Shown: positions 8,794 through 16,849, numbered from the stretch's first letter. The stretch: DNA of 64,000 nucleotides from Oscillospiraceae bacterium (GCA_022791315.1 JAAVYW010000038.1:1-64000); one strand, 5' to 3'. Notes: generated from the letters alone by a model not told the origin. Made by a program: numbers and translations.

Positions 8794-8875
8794 AACCTGT
8801 ATTCATAATAGGGAATGCCAGATGGGCGGAAAAAAATCCCGTTCAGGTGATATTTCAATATTATGAATACAGGTT
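8794..8875. promoter_or_regulatory. Paired 17-bp operator (inverted copies) upstream of XRE-ImmA
   Basis: AACCTGTATTCATAATA (8794-8810) and its exact reverse complement (8859-8875) are separated by 48 bp. On the minus strand the copy nearest the gene contains TATTAT, which could be the -10 of the XRE promoter. Two oppositely facing identical sites suggest binding of a repressor dimer at each site, possibly with looping. A role for the adjacent XRE protein is inferred from position. Confidence 0.55.
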
Positions 8876-9123
8876 CCGCGGGGCCCGGCACGCCGCCAAG
8901 CCCCAAGCCCGCAGGACCGGAGTGTCCTATGGGCCCAGAAGTTTAAGCCAAACAATGGAAAATCCAAAGTCAGAGGATGGAGACGGCTGTTTCCCTCCGC
9001 CGTAAAAGTCGGGGACAGTGGGGAAAACAGTCGGCCCATTCCCTCTAATCATCTTTTTCGACCGGGAAACGCCAGGGATAAAGGCTTCCTATACGAAAAC
9101 CGTCAAAATTATCCTGCAGCCCC
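8876..9123. other. Intergenic region without convincing genes
   Basis: Between the operator pair and the HAD gene no plausible coding frame was found; the 78-codon minus-strand frame at 8803-9039 lacks family resemblance and overlaps the operator. Small dyads are visible, such as ACGGC/GCCGT near 8982-9004. No riboswitch class could be recognised on either strand. Confidence 0.4.
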
Positions 9124-9969
9124 CTATTCCCCCAGCACATGTTCCGCCAGCCAGCGGGCCACCCCGTCCTGGGCGTTGGAGGGGATAACCCCCGTGGCAG
9201 CGGCCTTTAACACCTCCACGGCGTTTTCCACTGCATAACACTCGTCCGCCGCCGCAAAGAGGGGCAGGTCGTTGATGGCGTCCCCAAAGGCCACCACCCG
9301 TTCGCACCCCAGCAGTTCTTTCAGCCGCCGGGCGGCGTTGGCCTTGGTGGCCTGGGGCGGCATCAGCTCCAGGAAGTACTCCGGGGTGTAGAGCTCCTGC
9401 TGTAAGGTGCAGCGGAACCTGGGGTCGTCCCCCAGCGCCTGGAGAAGGGCGTCCCCGGCCTCCCGCTGGTCCATAATGCAGGTGAAGTAGAACACATCCC
9501 CCGCATAGAGCGCCTCCTCTGTCTCCACCGGGCAAAAGCGGGGGTCGCCTTCCCGGGCTGCAAAGTACCGGGCCAGCCCCCTGTTCCCCGGTTGGGAATT
9601 TCCCGTCTGGGAAAGGAACGACACCCGGTCTTTCCCCTCCTGCCGGGAGTACACCAGGGGCGAAAGCTCGCAGGCGGCAAAGAGCGCCCGGGCCGCCGCC
9701 ACCTCCTCCCCCGAAAACCCGCAGGAGTCCAACACCCGCCCCGTGCCGTTCTCAATGATAAACGCGCCGTTGTACACAATCACCGGCAGCGCCACCGTGA
9801 GCCCCTGGGTCACCTGAGCAGCAGTCACATGGGAGCGGGCAGTGGCGTAGGAGAAATACACATCCTCCCGCTGCTGCACCTCCTGCAAGACCCGAATCGT
9901 GTAGGGCGAAAGCCTGTCCTCCCGGTTTAAGAGCGTGCCGTCCAGGTCAGAGACATAGAGTGTGGGCAT
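9124..9969 (-). CDS. Cof-type HAD-superfamily phosphatase
   Basis: This is a 281-residue hydrolase. HAD motif I is D-L-D-G-T-L-L-N at residues 8-15. Motif III and IV residues are in the C-terminal part, where K-A-N-A-A-R-R-L-K-E-L is followed by V-V-A-F-G-D-A-I-N-D-L-P-L. The long cap between them places it in the Cof/YidA (HAD-IIB) group, which dephosphorylates sugar phosphates or cofactors such as FMN or PLP. It follows the small hypothetical gene by 6 nt and so may be translated with it. The substrate cannot be told from sequence. Confidence 0.92.
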   Translation of the reverse strand: MPTLYVSDLDGTLLNREDRLSPYTIRVLQEVQQREDVYFSYATARSHVTAAQVTQGLTVALPVIVYNGAFIIENGTGRVLDSCGFSGEEVAAARALFAACELSPLVYSRQEGKDRVSFLSQTGNSQPGNRGLARYFAAREGDPRFCPVETEEALYAGDVFYFTCIMDQREAGDALLQALGDDPRFRCTLQQELYTPEYFLELMPPQATKANAARRLKELLGCERVVAFGDAINDLPLFAAADECYAVENAVEVLKAAATGVIPSNAQDGVARWLAEHVLGE

Positions 9970-9975
9970 AGTCCG

Positions 9976-10482
9976 TCATCCTTTCTGTAATTTTGTCTGT
10001 TCCAGGCCCTGCCGTTTCCGGAGCTTTACCATCTCCTTGAGGAAGGACAAATCCTCCGCCCCTGGGTTGTCAAACCGGAAGGTGCACCCGCACACGGCGT
10101 CAAAGGCCCTCCCGAAGACCGTCCTGCTTTTCCCCCCGCCACAGGAACCGCAGCGGCGGCATTCGTCCACATGTCCCCATGCGGTGCGCCGCAGCCCTTC
10201 GTCTATCCCCTCTCCGGAGAGATACGCTTCCTCCACATTGTCAGACCACACTGTCCAGCGGTTCTCCGGCTCCTCCGGGTCTTTCACCGCGATAAAGCAG
10301 ATACAATCCCCCCGATACTGCACCAGGAAATAGATTTTGTCCCGCCAATACCCCCTGTCCCGGACAAACTCCATTCCCTCCTCCCGTAAAAACGCGATGA
10401 ACTCCTCTGCGGTCTGCCGGTCGCCGCCCCGCAGCTCCTCAGCGACAATCTCCTCGATGCTCTTTTCCCGCACAACGCCCAC
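9976..10482 (-). CDS. Conserved hypothetical protein with Cys-rich patch
   Basis: The 168-residue protein begins S-I-E-E-I-V-A-E-E-L and has a predicted alpha/beta body with F-L-R-E-E-G-M-E-F and Y-W-R-D-K-I-Y-F-L-V-Q-Y blocks. A Cys-rich segment C-R-R-C-G-S-C (about residues 108-114) and a further C-G-C near residue 131 could bind a metal. Similar proteins of unknown function are common in Clostridia. The gene starts 3 nt after the AAC(3) stop and ends 6 nt before the HAD gene, so it belongs to one transcription unit with them. No function is proposed. Confidence 0.75.
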   Translation of the reverse strand: MGVVREKSIEEIVAEELRGGDRQTAEEFIAFLREEGMEFVRDRGYWRDKIYFLVQYRGDCICFIAVKDPEEPENRWTVWSDNVEEAYLSGEGIDEGLRRTAWGHVDECRRCGSCGGGKSRTVFGRAFDAVCGCTFRFDNPGAEDLSFLKEMVKLRKRQGLEQTKLQKG

Positions 10483-10485
10483 TCC

Positions 10486-11343
10486 TCACCTTTTCGTTTC
10501 CCGCCGGTTTGCCAGGAACCACTCCCGCGCAAAGTCCACTGCCGGGACAAATTCCGCCAGCCTGCATTCCGCCGCCCCGATTTTCCCCGTTTTCACGGCA
10601 GGGGCAGGGGAGGCCTCGTAGGCGGCCCCCAGCGCGGGAAAATCGTCGGCGTCAGGCTCCAGGTCGGTGAACCACACCCAGCGCCGTTCTCCGTTTTCCA
10701 GCACCGCCGCCCCTATCCGGGCAGTTTCCCCCTCTCCCCACAGGGTTTCCGCCAGGTGGAAGGCGGTGCAGTTGCCATACCCCACCCCCAGCAGCAGGAT
10801 TTTCACCGGCTTCCCCGCCTTCCCCAGCCGGTAGAGCGCCCCCAAGGGGGACTCCACCCCGAATTGGGGGGAGAGGGGATGGGAGGCGGTAATCTCCTCT
10901 GCCAACGGCCCGTTTGCCGCAAAGGACACCTGGGGGTGCCCCGACCGCAGGGAGCCCGGCAGGGTGCGGAAGAGCTCCGCCACCCGCCCCATGCCCCGGG
11001 AGGGGGAGGAGGCGGGGTCAAACCCCGGCATGTTCTGCCGGATGGTCTCCACCCACTCCTTTGGCACCGGCGGCGCCTCCCATTCCGCCGGGTCGGAGTT
11101 TTCGTTGGTCTGGGCGGGCATCACCAGGGTGCCTTGTGCCCCCACGGCCTGGCGCAGCGCCAGGTTCACCGCCTGGGCCCCGCCGCATACCCACCCCAGG
11201 GAGGAGAGGGAACAGTGTACCAGCAGGGTGTCCCCCTGGGCTATCCCCAGCGCAGCCAAATCCCGCAGCAGGCTCTCCACTGTCTGGGGCTCTGCCACCT
11301 TGGCCATCACGTCCCGTTCCTTTTGCATCATCTGTTCGCTCAT
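10486..11343 (-). CDS. AAC(3)-family N-acetyltransferase
   Basis: A 285-residue protein of the antibiotic acetyltransferase (AAC(3)/YokD) family. Conserved stretches are G-D-T-L-L-V-H-C-S-L-S-S-L-G-W-V-C-G-G-A, G-T-L-V-M-P-A-Q-T, F-D-P-A-S-S-P-S-R-G-M-G-R-V-A-E-L-F-R and L-L-L-G-V-G-Y-G-N-C-T-A-F-H-L-A-E. Family members acetylate the 3-amino group of aminoglycosides, but many chromosomal homologues have no proven resistance role. The Met at 11343 has its own AAGGAG site 6 nt upstream, yet the frame is open further upstream through a zinc-ribbon sequence with no stop codon, so a longer fusion is also possible. Confidence 0.85.
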   Translation of the reverse strand: MSEQMMQKERDVMAKVAEPQTVESLLRDLAALGIAQGDTLLVHCSLSSLGWVCGGAQAVNLALRQAVGAQGTLVMPAQTNENSDPAEWEAPPVPKEWVETIRQNMPGFDPASSPSRGMGRVAELFRTLPGSLRSGHPQVSFAANGPLAEEITASHPLSPQFGVESPLGALYRLGKAGKPVKILLLGVGYGNCTAFHLAETLWGEGETARIGAAVLENGERRWVWFTDLEPDADDFPALGAAYEASPAPAVKTGKIGAAECRLAEFVPAVDFAREWFLANRRETKR

Positions 11344-11595
11344 GAAATCTCCTTTTGCATTTTTTGTACGTTCCAGCTTCAAATCCGCGTCGATGAGGAT
11401 TTTCTTGCACCGGGGGCAGTAAAAGCTGTCAATCTCGTATTTCCCCACAGTGCAGCGGCTGAAAAGGGTGCCCTTCCCGTCTAAGAGGTCGGCAATGCCC
11501 CGCTTTCCCCCCTCGGGTACCCAGCAGGGCACCCGGTTGCGGGCAGTGACGATTTTCCCCTGCCGCATCTCCTCTTTACAATAGGGGCATTGTAT
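11344..11595 (-). CDS. Zinc-ribbon segment (DUF6487-like), in frame with AAC(3)
   Basis: This stretch encodes C-P-Y-C-K-E-E-M near its start and C-P-R-C-K-K-I-L-I-D near its end, about 50 residues apart, the pattern of small zinc-ribbon proteins I recognise as DUF6487-like. The first ATG in frame (11568) lies after the first C-x-x-C, so it would lose two zinc ligands. The only codons between the metY stop (11608-11610) and C-P-Y-C are GAC, GGA, AGG, GGG, ATA and CAA; ATA at 11595 follows GGAAGGGGG. No stop codon separates it from the AAC(3) gene. Start, and even independent existence, are uncertain. Confidence 0.5.
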
Positions 11596-11607
11596 CCCCC
11601 TTCCGTC

Positions 11608-12888
11608 CTAACGCGCTGCCGCCAGGGCCTGTTCCAGGTCGGCGAGGATGTCCTCCACCGCCTCAATCCCCACCGAGAGGCGGATGGTGCCCGGCGTGAT
11701 ACCGGAGGCCGCCAGCTGCTCGTCGGTGAGCTGGGAGTGGGTGGTGGTGGCGGGGTGGATGATGAGGGTGCGGGTGTCCCCTACGTTTGCCACATGCTCG
11801 ATGAGCTGCACGCTGTCGATGACCTTGGCCCCGGTCGCCCTGCCCTCCTTCAGCGAGAAGGTAAAGACCGAGCCCGCCCCCAGCGGGCAGTATTTCTCCT
11901 GGAGCGCGTGGTAGGGGCTCTCCTCCAACCCGGGGTAGTGCACAGCCTCCACCGCAGGGTGTTTTTGCAGGTACTTGGCAACTGCCAGGGCGTTGTCGCA
12001 GTGGCGGCGCATCCGCAGGGCTAGGGTCTCTAGGCCCCCCAGCACGATAAAGGCGTTAAAGGGGGAGAGGCAGGCCCCCAAATCCCGCATGATAAGCGCC
12101 CGCAGCCGGGTGATGAACCCGGCGTCGCCGTAGTCCTTCCCAAACACCACCCCGTGGTAGCTGGGGTCGGGCTGGCTGAAGAGGGGGAAGCGGGGATTGC
12201 CCATCCAGGGGAATTTCCCGCTGTCCACCACTAAGCCCGCCATGACAGTGCCCTGCCCCGAGAGGAACTTGGTGGCCGAGTGTACCACAATGTCCGCGCC
12301 GAACTCAATGGGCCGCAGCAGGTAGGGGGTGGTGAAGGTGGAGTCCACAATCAGGGGCACCCCGTGGCGGTGGGCAATCTCTGCAATGGCGGCAATGTCG
12401 GCCACATTGGCGTTGGGGTTGCCGATGGCCTCGGTAAAGAAGGCCTTGGTATGGTCGGTGATGGCGTCCTCCCAGGCGTCCAGGTCGCCCGGGTCCACAA
12501 ATTTCACTTGGATGCCCAGCCGGGCCAGTGTCACTCCCAGCATGTTAATGGCCCCGCCGTAGATGCAGATGGAGGAGACGATTTCATCCCCCTGCCCGGC
12601 CAGGTTCAGGATGGTGTTAAAGATGGCGGCGTGCCCCGAGGCAAAGGCCAGCGCCCCCACGCCCCCCTCCAGGGCGGCAATGCGGGCTTCCAGGGCGTCG
12701 CAGGTGGGGTTTTGCAGGCGGGTATAGATGTTCCCCGCCTCCTTGAGCTCAAAGAGCGAGGCGGCGTGGGCCGTGCTGTCAAAGTGATAGGCATTGGTGA
12801 GGTAGATGGGCACGTGCTGGGCATGGGTGCCCCCCTCCGGCGCAGAGCCTGCGTGGACAGCCAGTGTCTCAAAGCGGTAGTTGTTCAT
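11608..12888 (-). CDS. metY: O-acetylhomoserine sulfhydrylase (PLP)
   Basis: This is a 426-residue Cys/Met-metabolism PLP enzyme. The PLP lysine lies in V-V-H-S-A-T-K-F-L-S-G-Q-G. Other family blocks are F-E-T-L-A-V-H-A-G at the N terminus, Y-T-R-L-Q-N-P-T, A-F-A-S-G-H-A-A-I and F-V-D-P-G-D-L. The large insertion and the G-N-P-R-F-P-L-F-S-Q-P-D-P-S-Y-H-G segment are typical of O-acetylhomoserine aminocarboxypropyltransferase, which makes homocysteine from O-acetylhomoserine and sulfide. The start at 12888 follows GGAAGG; the frame is open about 120 codons upstream, but that sequence is not conserved. No SAM riboswitch was recognised upstream. Confidence 0.93.
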   Translation of the reverse strand: MNNYRFETLAVHAGSAPEGGTHAQHVPIYLTNAYHFDSTAHAASLFELKEAGNIYTRLQNPTCDALEARIAALEGGVGALAFASGHAAIFNTILNLAGQGDEIVSSICIYGGAINMLGVTLARLGIQVKFVDPGDLDAWEDAITDHTKAFFTEAIGNPNANVADIAAIAEIAHRHGVPLIVDSTFTTPYLLRPIEFGADIVVHSATKFLSGQGTVMAGLVVDSGKFPWMGNPRFPLFSQPDPSYHGVVFGKDYGDAGFITRLRALIMRDLGACLSPFNAFIVLGGLETLALRMRRHCDNALAVAKYLQKHPAVEAVHYPGLEESPYHALQEKYCPLGAGSVFTFSLKEGRATGAKVIDSVQLIEHVANVGDTRTLIIHPATTTHSQLTDEQLAASGITPGTIRLSVGIEAVEDILADLEQALAAAR

Positions 12889-12982
12889 CTTGGACCTTCC
12901 TTCCCTGGCTGTTTTTCCCGGAAATCCCGGCAAAACAGCGTAAAATTTCGTCAAATTTTTTGCCCCCAGCGCAAAAACCCTC

Positions 12983-13011
12983 TTTTTATTTTCCCCGGTT
13001 TCTGCTATACT
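12983..13011 (+). promoter_or_regulatory. Possible promoter of the D,D-carboxypeptidase gene
   Basis: TATACT (13006-13011) is a good -10; the hexamer TTTTTA (12983-12988) 17 bp upstream is a poor -35. The site lies 110 nt before the start codon in the gap between the divergent metY and carboxypeptidase genes. Confidence 0.35.
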
Positions 13012-13120
13012 GGATAGTAGGTTTTGTTTCTTTGGGGGGCTTCCCGTCCCGGCCTTTTCACGGCGGTGGGGGAAAACAGCCCGCCCCTTTATCATACACC
13101 ATTCACAGGAGCATGTCCAT

Positions 13121-14476
13121 ATGAGAAACCATCGCTTTTTAAAACAGGCCCTGGGTTTCGTCCTCAGTGCCGTTCTTTTGTTGTCCCAGCCCTTCTCTGC
13201 CCTGGGCGCGGAGCTGGAGGTACAGGATTTTGCCCAGCCCGATTTTGACATCCACGCCGGCGGCGTCTACCTGGTGAATTTAGACACCGACCAGGTGATT
13301 TACCAGCAGAACGCCCAGCGCCGTTCCTTTCCCGCCTCCATGACAAAGGTGATGACGGCCATCCTGATTCTGGAAAACGCCGACAGCCTGGACGACACCT
13401 TCCCCGCCGAATACGCCCACTTTGACGAGTTCGCCGGGCTCAATGTCTCCAGCGCCGACATCCGGGCCGGGGAGGAGCTCACCATTCAGGACTATCTCTA
13501 TGCCCTGATGCTGCCCTCCGGCAACGAGGCCGCCAATATCCTGGCCGACTATGCGGGCCCCGGTATCGACGCCTTTGTGGAGAAGATGAACCAGCGGGCC
13601 AAGGAGCTGGGCTGCACGGACACCCACTTTGCCAATCCCCACGGCCTGGGCGACCCGGAGCACTATACCACCCCCAAGGATATGTACCTCATTACCCGCC
13701 ACGCCATGGAGCTGCCCGGCTTTATGGAAATCGTGGGCAGCACCCGCTACACCCTCCCCGCCACCGACTATGCCGGGGAAAGGGTGCTGAACAACACCAA
13801 CAAGATGATGGAGCAGGGCTCTATCTACTATGACAGCGCCGTCCAGGGCATCAAGACCGGCACCCTGGAGGAGGGGCGCACCTTTGTCTCCTCTGCCAGC
13901 CGGGGCGGCATGAACTACCTGCTGGTGCTCATGGACGTGCCCTTTGAGGAGAAGGACGGTACCGAGTCGGAGTACAACCTCTCCTTTATCGATGCGGGCA
14001 ATTTCTACGACTGGGTGTTCTCCACCTTCACCGTGGAAAACCTTTTGACTGTCAACCAGTTTGTGGACGAAATCAAAGTGGAGCTGGCCTGGGAAAAGGA
14101 CTTTATCCACCTCTATCCGGAGCAGAGCATCACGGCCCTGGTTCCCATCGGGATAGAAGAGGACCAAATCGAGCGCATCATTGACACTGATGAGAGCGTC
14201 AAGGCCCCGGTGCAGGAGGGCCAGGTGCTTGGTAGCCTGGAGATTCTCCTGGACGGCCAGTCCCTGGGGAGGGTCAACCTGGTTTCCAGCGAAACCGTGG
14301 CCCGCAGCAACCTGCTCTATTACCTGGATTTGATTAAAACCATGGCCTCCACCTGGTGGTTTAAAACCCTGGTTATCTGTATTGTCCTGCTGTGTATTGT
14401 CTATGGCATCTCCTGCGTCTTCATCAACCGCCGCCGCAGGCGCTACAAAAACATCCGCAGGAAGCGGGATTTCTAG
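13121..14476 (+). CDS. D-alanyl-D-alanine carboxypeptidase (PBP5/DacF type)
   Basis: This is a 451-residue secreted, membrane-anchored peptidase S11 that trims the terminal D-Ala of peptidoglycan stem peptides. A signal peptide is at residues 1-30 (cleavage near A-L-G-A). The three active-site motifs are S-M-T-K at 73-76, S-G-N at 133-135 and K-T-G at 245-247, all intact. A beta-sandwich PBP5 C domain follows, then a membrane helix near residues 420-440 and a basic R-R-R-R-R-Y-K tail. The gene stands alone, divergent from metY. Its paralogues in spore formers include DacF and DacA; which one this is cannot be decided. Confidence 0.93.
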   Translation: MRNHRFLKQALGFVLSAVLLLSQPFSALGAELEVQDFAQPDFDIHAGGVYLVNLDTDQVIYQQNAQRRSFPASMTKVMTAILILENADSLDDTFPAEYAHFDEFAGLNVSSADIRAGEELTIQDYLYALMLPSGNEAANILADYAGPGIDAFVEKMNQRAKELGCTDTHFANPHGLGDPEHYTTPKDMYLITRHAMELPGFMEIVGSTRYTLPATDYAGERVLNNTNKMMEQGSIYYDSAVQGIKTGTLEEGRTFVSSASRGGMNYLLVLMDVPFEEKDGTESEYNLSFIDAGNFYDWVFSTFTVENLLTVNQFVDEIKVELAWEKDFIHLYPEQSITALVPIGIEEDQIERIIDTDESVKAPVQEGQVLGSLEILLDGQSLGRVNLVSSETVARSNLLYYLDLIKTMASTWWFKTLVICIVLLCIVYGISCVFINRRRRRYKNIRRKRDF

Positions 14477-14490
14477 CCCGCCCCAAATTT

Positions 14491-14540
14491 CTTGCAAGTC
14501 AGTCGCGACCTCCTGACTTAAAACAAAATAAGAAAGGAAC
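14491..14540 (+). promoter_or_regulatory. preQ1-I riboswitch
   Basis: AAGTCAG (14496-14502) and CTGACTT (14513-14519) form P1 around a loop read as TCGCGACCTC, followed by an A-rich tail (AAAACAAAATAAG) and AAAGGA. This closely parallels the compact preQ1-I riboswitch of Thermoanaerobacter (GTCGC ... ACC-CC ... TTAACAAAACAAG). It lies between the carboxypeptidase gene and queT, whose product imports a queuosine precursor. The tail overlaps the ribosome binding site, so translational control is likely. The match was made from memory. Confidence 0.82.
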
Positions 14541-14547
14541 TACTCTT

Positions 14548-15099
14548 ATGCAAAACAACAAAGTACGTCTCATCACCCAGAGCGCCCTGATTGCAGCGGT
14601 CTACACTGTGCTCACCCTGGCGCTGGCCCCCCTCTCCTTCGGGCAGATGCAGGTGCGCGTCAGCGAGGCGCTGACGCTGCTGTGCGTCTTCTCCCCCTCT
14701 GCCGTCATCGGCGTCACCTTGGGCTGTGCCATCTCCAATGCGGTGGGCTTCTTCACCGGGGCCAACATCCTGGGCGCCTTTGACATTGTCTTTGGCACCT
14801 TAGCCACCCTGCTGGCCGCCGTCTGCAGCCACCTGCTGCGGAATGTGCGGGTGAAGGGCCTGGCTATCCCTGCCGCCCTGCCGCCGGTGGCCTTCAATGC
14901 CCTTATCATCGGCGGGGAACTGATGGTGCTGATTTCCGGCGGCTTCAATGCCCCCATCTTCCTCATCAATGCCCTGTGGGTGGGCCTAGGGGAACTGGTG
15001 GCCTGCCTGGTTCTGGGCGTGCCCCTGATTTATGTCCTGGAGCGCAGCCACCTGGACCGCCTCTTCACCGGAGAAGCGGGCCGGCTCCTCCACGGTTAA
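14548..15099 (+). CDS. queT: QueT-family queuosine precursor transporter
   Basis: The 183-residue, highly hydrophobic protein has five to six membrane helices. It opens with I-T-Q-S-A-L-I-A-A-V-Y-T-V-L-T-L, followed by Q-M-Q-V-R-V-S-E-A-L-T-L-L and I-G-V-T-L-G-C-A-I-S-N, the hallmarks of QueT (an ECF S-component-like family). It would import preQ1 or another queuosine precursor with an ECF energising module encoded elsewhere. The start at 14548 follows AAAGGA within the preQ1-I riboswitch expression platform, which independently supports the function. Confidence 0.93.
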   Translation: MQNNKVRLITQSALIAAVYTVLTLALAPLSFGQMQVRVSEALTLLCVFSPSAVIGVTLGCAISNAVGFFTGANILGAFDIVFGTLATLLAAVCSHLLRNVRVKGLAIPAALPPVAFNALIIGGELMVLISGGFNAPIFLINALWVGLGELVACLVLGVPLIYVLERSHLDRLFTGEAGRLLHG

Positions 15100-15128
15100 G
15101 ACTTTGAGAAACGGAGTGACATGACACG

Positions 15129-15716
15129 ATGAATCCCTATCTGCTGATTTTCCTCCTGGTGCTGGGCTTAGGCATGATGGCCACCGGCGGTTATTTCCTT
15201 CTGCGCTCCTTCCAGATGCGCCGGGGCACCTTTTATCACAACCGGGTGGGCCGGTATCTCCGGCGCTGGTGTGCTGTGCGCCGCTACCGCCTGCTGGAAA
15301 ACGTGGTGACTACCTGCAAGGGCCAGCGCCTCAAGACGGATTTCATCGTGGTGGGCATCTTCGGCGTGCTGCTTGTGAATGTCTTCCCCAAAGACGCCGA
15401 CCTCTACGGCAACGACGGGGACGCCGCCTGGATGGTGAAAAAGAGCCAGACCGACCGGCGCACTATCCCCAACCCCATTGACCAGTGCGACCGGGTGATT
15501 GCCTCCCTGCGGGAGGCCTTTGCTGGGCAGAAGGTCTACAAAATCCCCATGGAGCAGTTTTACATCTACCCCTGCCGCCGCTTCAAGTGCTTTGTGGCAG
15601 ACCGCTACCCCGTCTACCTCTTCTCCAAGTTCAAGGCCCTCCTCACCAGGGATAAGTACCACGAGGAAAAGGACATTGACATGGAGCAGCTGGAAGCCCT
15701 GATTCGCCAGGCCTAG
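15129..15716 (+). CDS. Membrane protein with NERD-like domain
   Basis: The 195-residue protein has one N-terminal membrane helix (residues 4-25) and a soluble part with T-D-F-I-V-V-G-I-F-G-V-L-L-V-N-V-F-P-K-D-A, which resembles the core of nuclease-related (NERD) domains, where an acidic residue precedes a hydrophobic strand. The rest (D-Q-C-D-R-V-I-A-S-L-R-E-A-F) also fits. The NERD assignment is moderate and nuclease activity is not established. It begins 29 nt after queT and may be co-transcribed. Confidence 0.6.
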   Translation: MNPYLLIFLLVLGLGMMATGGYFLLRSFQMRRGTFYHNRVGRYLRRWCAVRRYRLLENVVTTCKGQRLKTDFIVVGIFGVLLVNVFPKDADLYGNDGDAAWMVKKSQTDRRTIPNPIDQCDRVIASLREAFAGQKVYKIPMEQFYIYPCRRFKCFVADRYPVYLFSKFKALLTRDKYHEEKDIDMEQLEALIRQA

Positions 15717-15820
15717 TGCCCTGCTTGCGCAAGGAACCCAAGGGCGGCGGGGGCCGCCCAGTGATACAGGAAATCAAAGCGGGCGGGGGAGTCGCCTCCC
15801 GCCCTGTGAGGAGGATTTTT

Positions 15821-16237
15821 ATGAATCAAACTACGCCGATTTTGGGAATGCACCACGTGGCCCTGCGGGCCTCTGATTTTGACAAGTCCCTGCGGTTCTA
15901 CTGCGAGGGCCTGGGCTTTACTGTGGCCTGCCAGTGGGGCGAGGGCGACAGCCGCATCGCCATGCTGGACATGGGCAACGGCGATAAGATTGAGCTCTTC
16001 GCCGGCGGCCATCCCTGCACCATCGACGAGCAGGGGGCCGGCGCCTATTTCCATTTTGCCTTCCGCTGCGCCGATGTCCAGGCCGTCTATGACCGGGCCC
16101 TGGCCTGCGGCGCCACCTCTAAGGTCCCGCCCAAGGAAGGCAAGCTACCCTCCAACCCGCCGCTCCCCATGGCCGTGGCCTTTGTCTATGGCCCCGACGG
16201 GGAAACCTTGGAATTCTTCTGCCCCAAAGAGGGATAG
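15821..16237 (+). CDS. VOC (glyoxalase/bleomycin resistance) family protein
   Basis: This 138-residue protein of the vicinal-oxygen-chelate fold begins M-H-H-V-A-L-R-A-S-D-F-D-K-S-L-R-F-Y and ends G-P-D-G-E-T-L-E-F-F. Candidate metal ligands are His near residue 10, Glu in I-E-L-F-A-G-G, His in Y-F-H-F-A-F and the C-terminal Glu. Lactoylglutathione lyase, dioxygenase or antibiotic-binding roles are all possible. The start at 15821 follows GTGAGGAGG. The preceding 100 bp hold a GC-rich dyad but no U-run. Confidence 0.85.
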   Translation: MNQTTPILGMHHVALRASDFDKSLRFYCEGLGFTVACQWGEGDSRIAMLDMGNGDKIELFAGGHPCTIDEQGAGAYFHFAFRCADVQAVYDRALACGATSKVPPKEGKLPSNPPLPMAVAFVYGPDGETLEFFCPKEG

Positions 16238-16288
16238 GCAAAAACACCCGTTTTCCTTTTCGAGCTTGGATACGGAAGGGAGCACAGA

Positions 16289-16798
16289 GTGGACGAACAG
16301 ATTGTACGGGACATTTGCAAAAAGCATTTTTCAAAGGCGCCGCAGAACATAGAGCGATGCAAAACAGGGGTAGGGAATTAAGGATACATTGTAACGTATG
16401 AGGACGCAAAATACGTCATCAGAGGCAGCAGCGAGGGCAACGCCTATGCGGGGATACGGTTATTATCTGAACAAGCTGCGCCAGCTGGATATTCCCGCCC
16501 CAACGGCAGTCGAAAACAGCGTATCGCAGGGCGATTCTTATCTTTTTCTGACCTATCTGGAAGGGGAAGAAATCGGCGCGGTCTATCAAACGCTGTGCGC
16601 AGAAGGAAAGCGGGCTATTGCAAGAGAAGTGGTTCCTATTCAAAAGAAAGCGGCGAACATGGCGTTGCTTGACATGGAATGCGATACCGACTATGTGGAT
16701 ATCTGTTGCACGAGCTGCACCTGAGCAAAGCGGAACGAAAGGCATTGCTATCGAACCGTATTTACGATTCGCTGTGGGCCGAATACAAAAACGCGTAA
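16289..16798 (+). pseudogene. Degraded aminoglycoside/choline phosphotransferase-like gene
   Basis: From GTG at 16289 the frame reads D-E-Q-I-V-R-D-I-C-K-K-H-F ... G-V-G-N, then TAA, then I-V-T-Y-E-D-A-K-Y-V-I-R-G in the same frame. A shift leads to Y-Y-L-N-K-L-R-Q-L-D-I-P-A-P and [13 protein letters not shown]. After K-K-A-A-N the sequence jumps to D-T-D-Y-V-D-I and, in another frame, [12 protein letters not shown] ... [10 protein letters not shown]. These pieces match the N-terminal lobe and the extreme C terminus of APH-type kinases I recognise. The catalytic loop and metal site are deleted, so the gene has a nonsense codon, frameshifts and a large deletion. Confidence 0.8.
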
Positions 16799-16849
16799 AT
16801 AAGTTACAGGTTATCCAACAGTTGGACGAAAGGGAGAGCAAAAATAGTG

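Noticed and set aside
7696..8875. ICEBs1-like integrative element from the ImmA/ImmR pair
   Set aside because: No integrase, relaxase, conjugation gene or attachment-site repeat is visible nearby; the flanks are rpsI and metabolic genes.
8876..9123. Possible riboswitch (cobalamin-like) upstream of the HAD gene
   Set aside because: A CCACTGT-like string and small dyads were seen, but the B12 box and conserved core could not be found on either strand.
10486..11343. Proven aminoglycoside resistance gene
   Set aside because: Family membership is clear, but many chromosomal homologues do not confer resistance and nothing here shows substrate use.
12889..13005. SAM riboswitch upstream of metY
   Set aside because: Common for this gene in Firmicutes, but none of the S-box conserved segments were found in the short leader.
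13280..14497. 405-codon open frame on the minus strand
   Set aside because: It lies exactly antisense to the D,D-carboxypeptidase gene, whose motifs are intact. The antisense product is Val/Gly/His-rich without family resemblance, a usual effect of GC-rich third positions.
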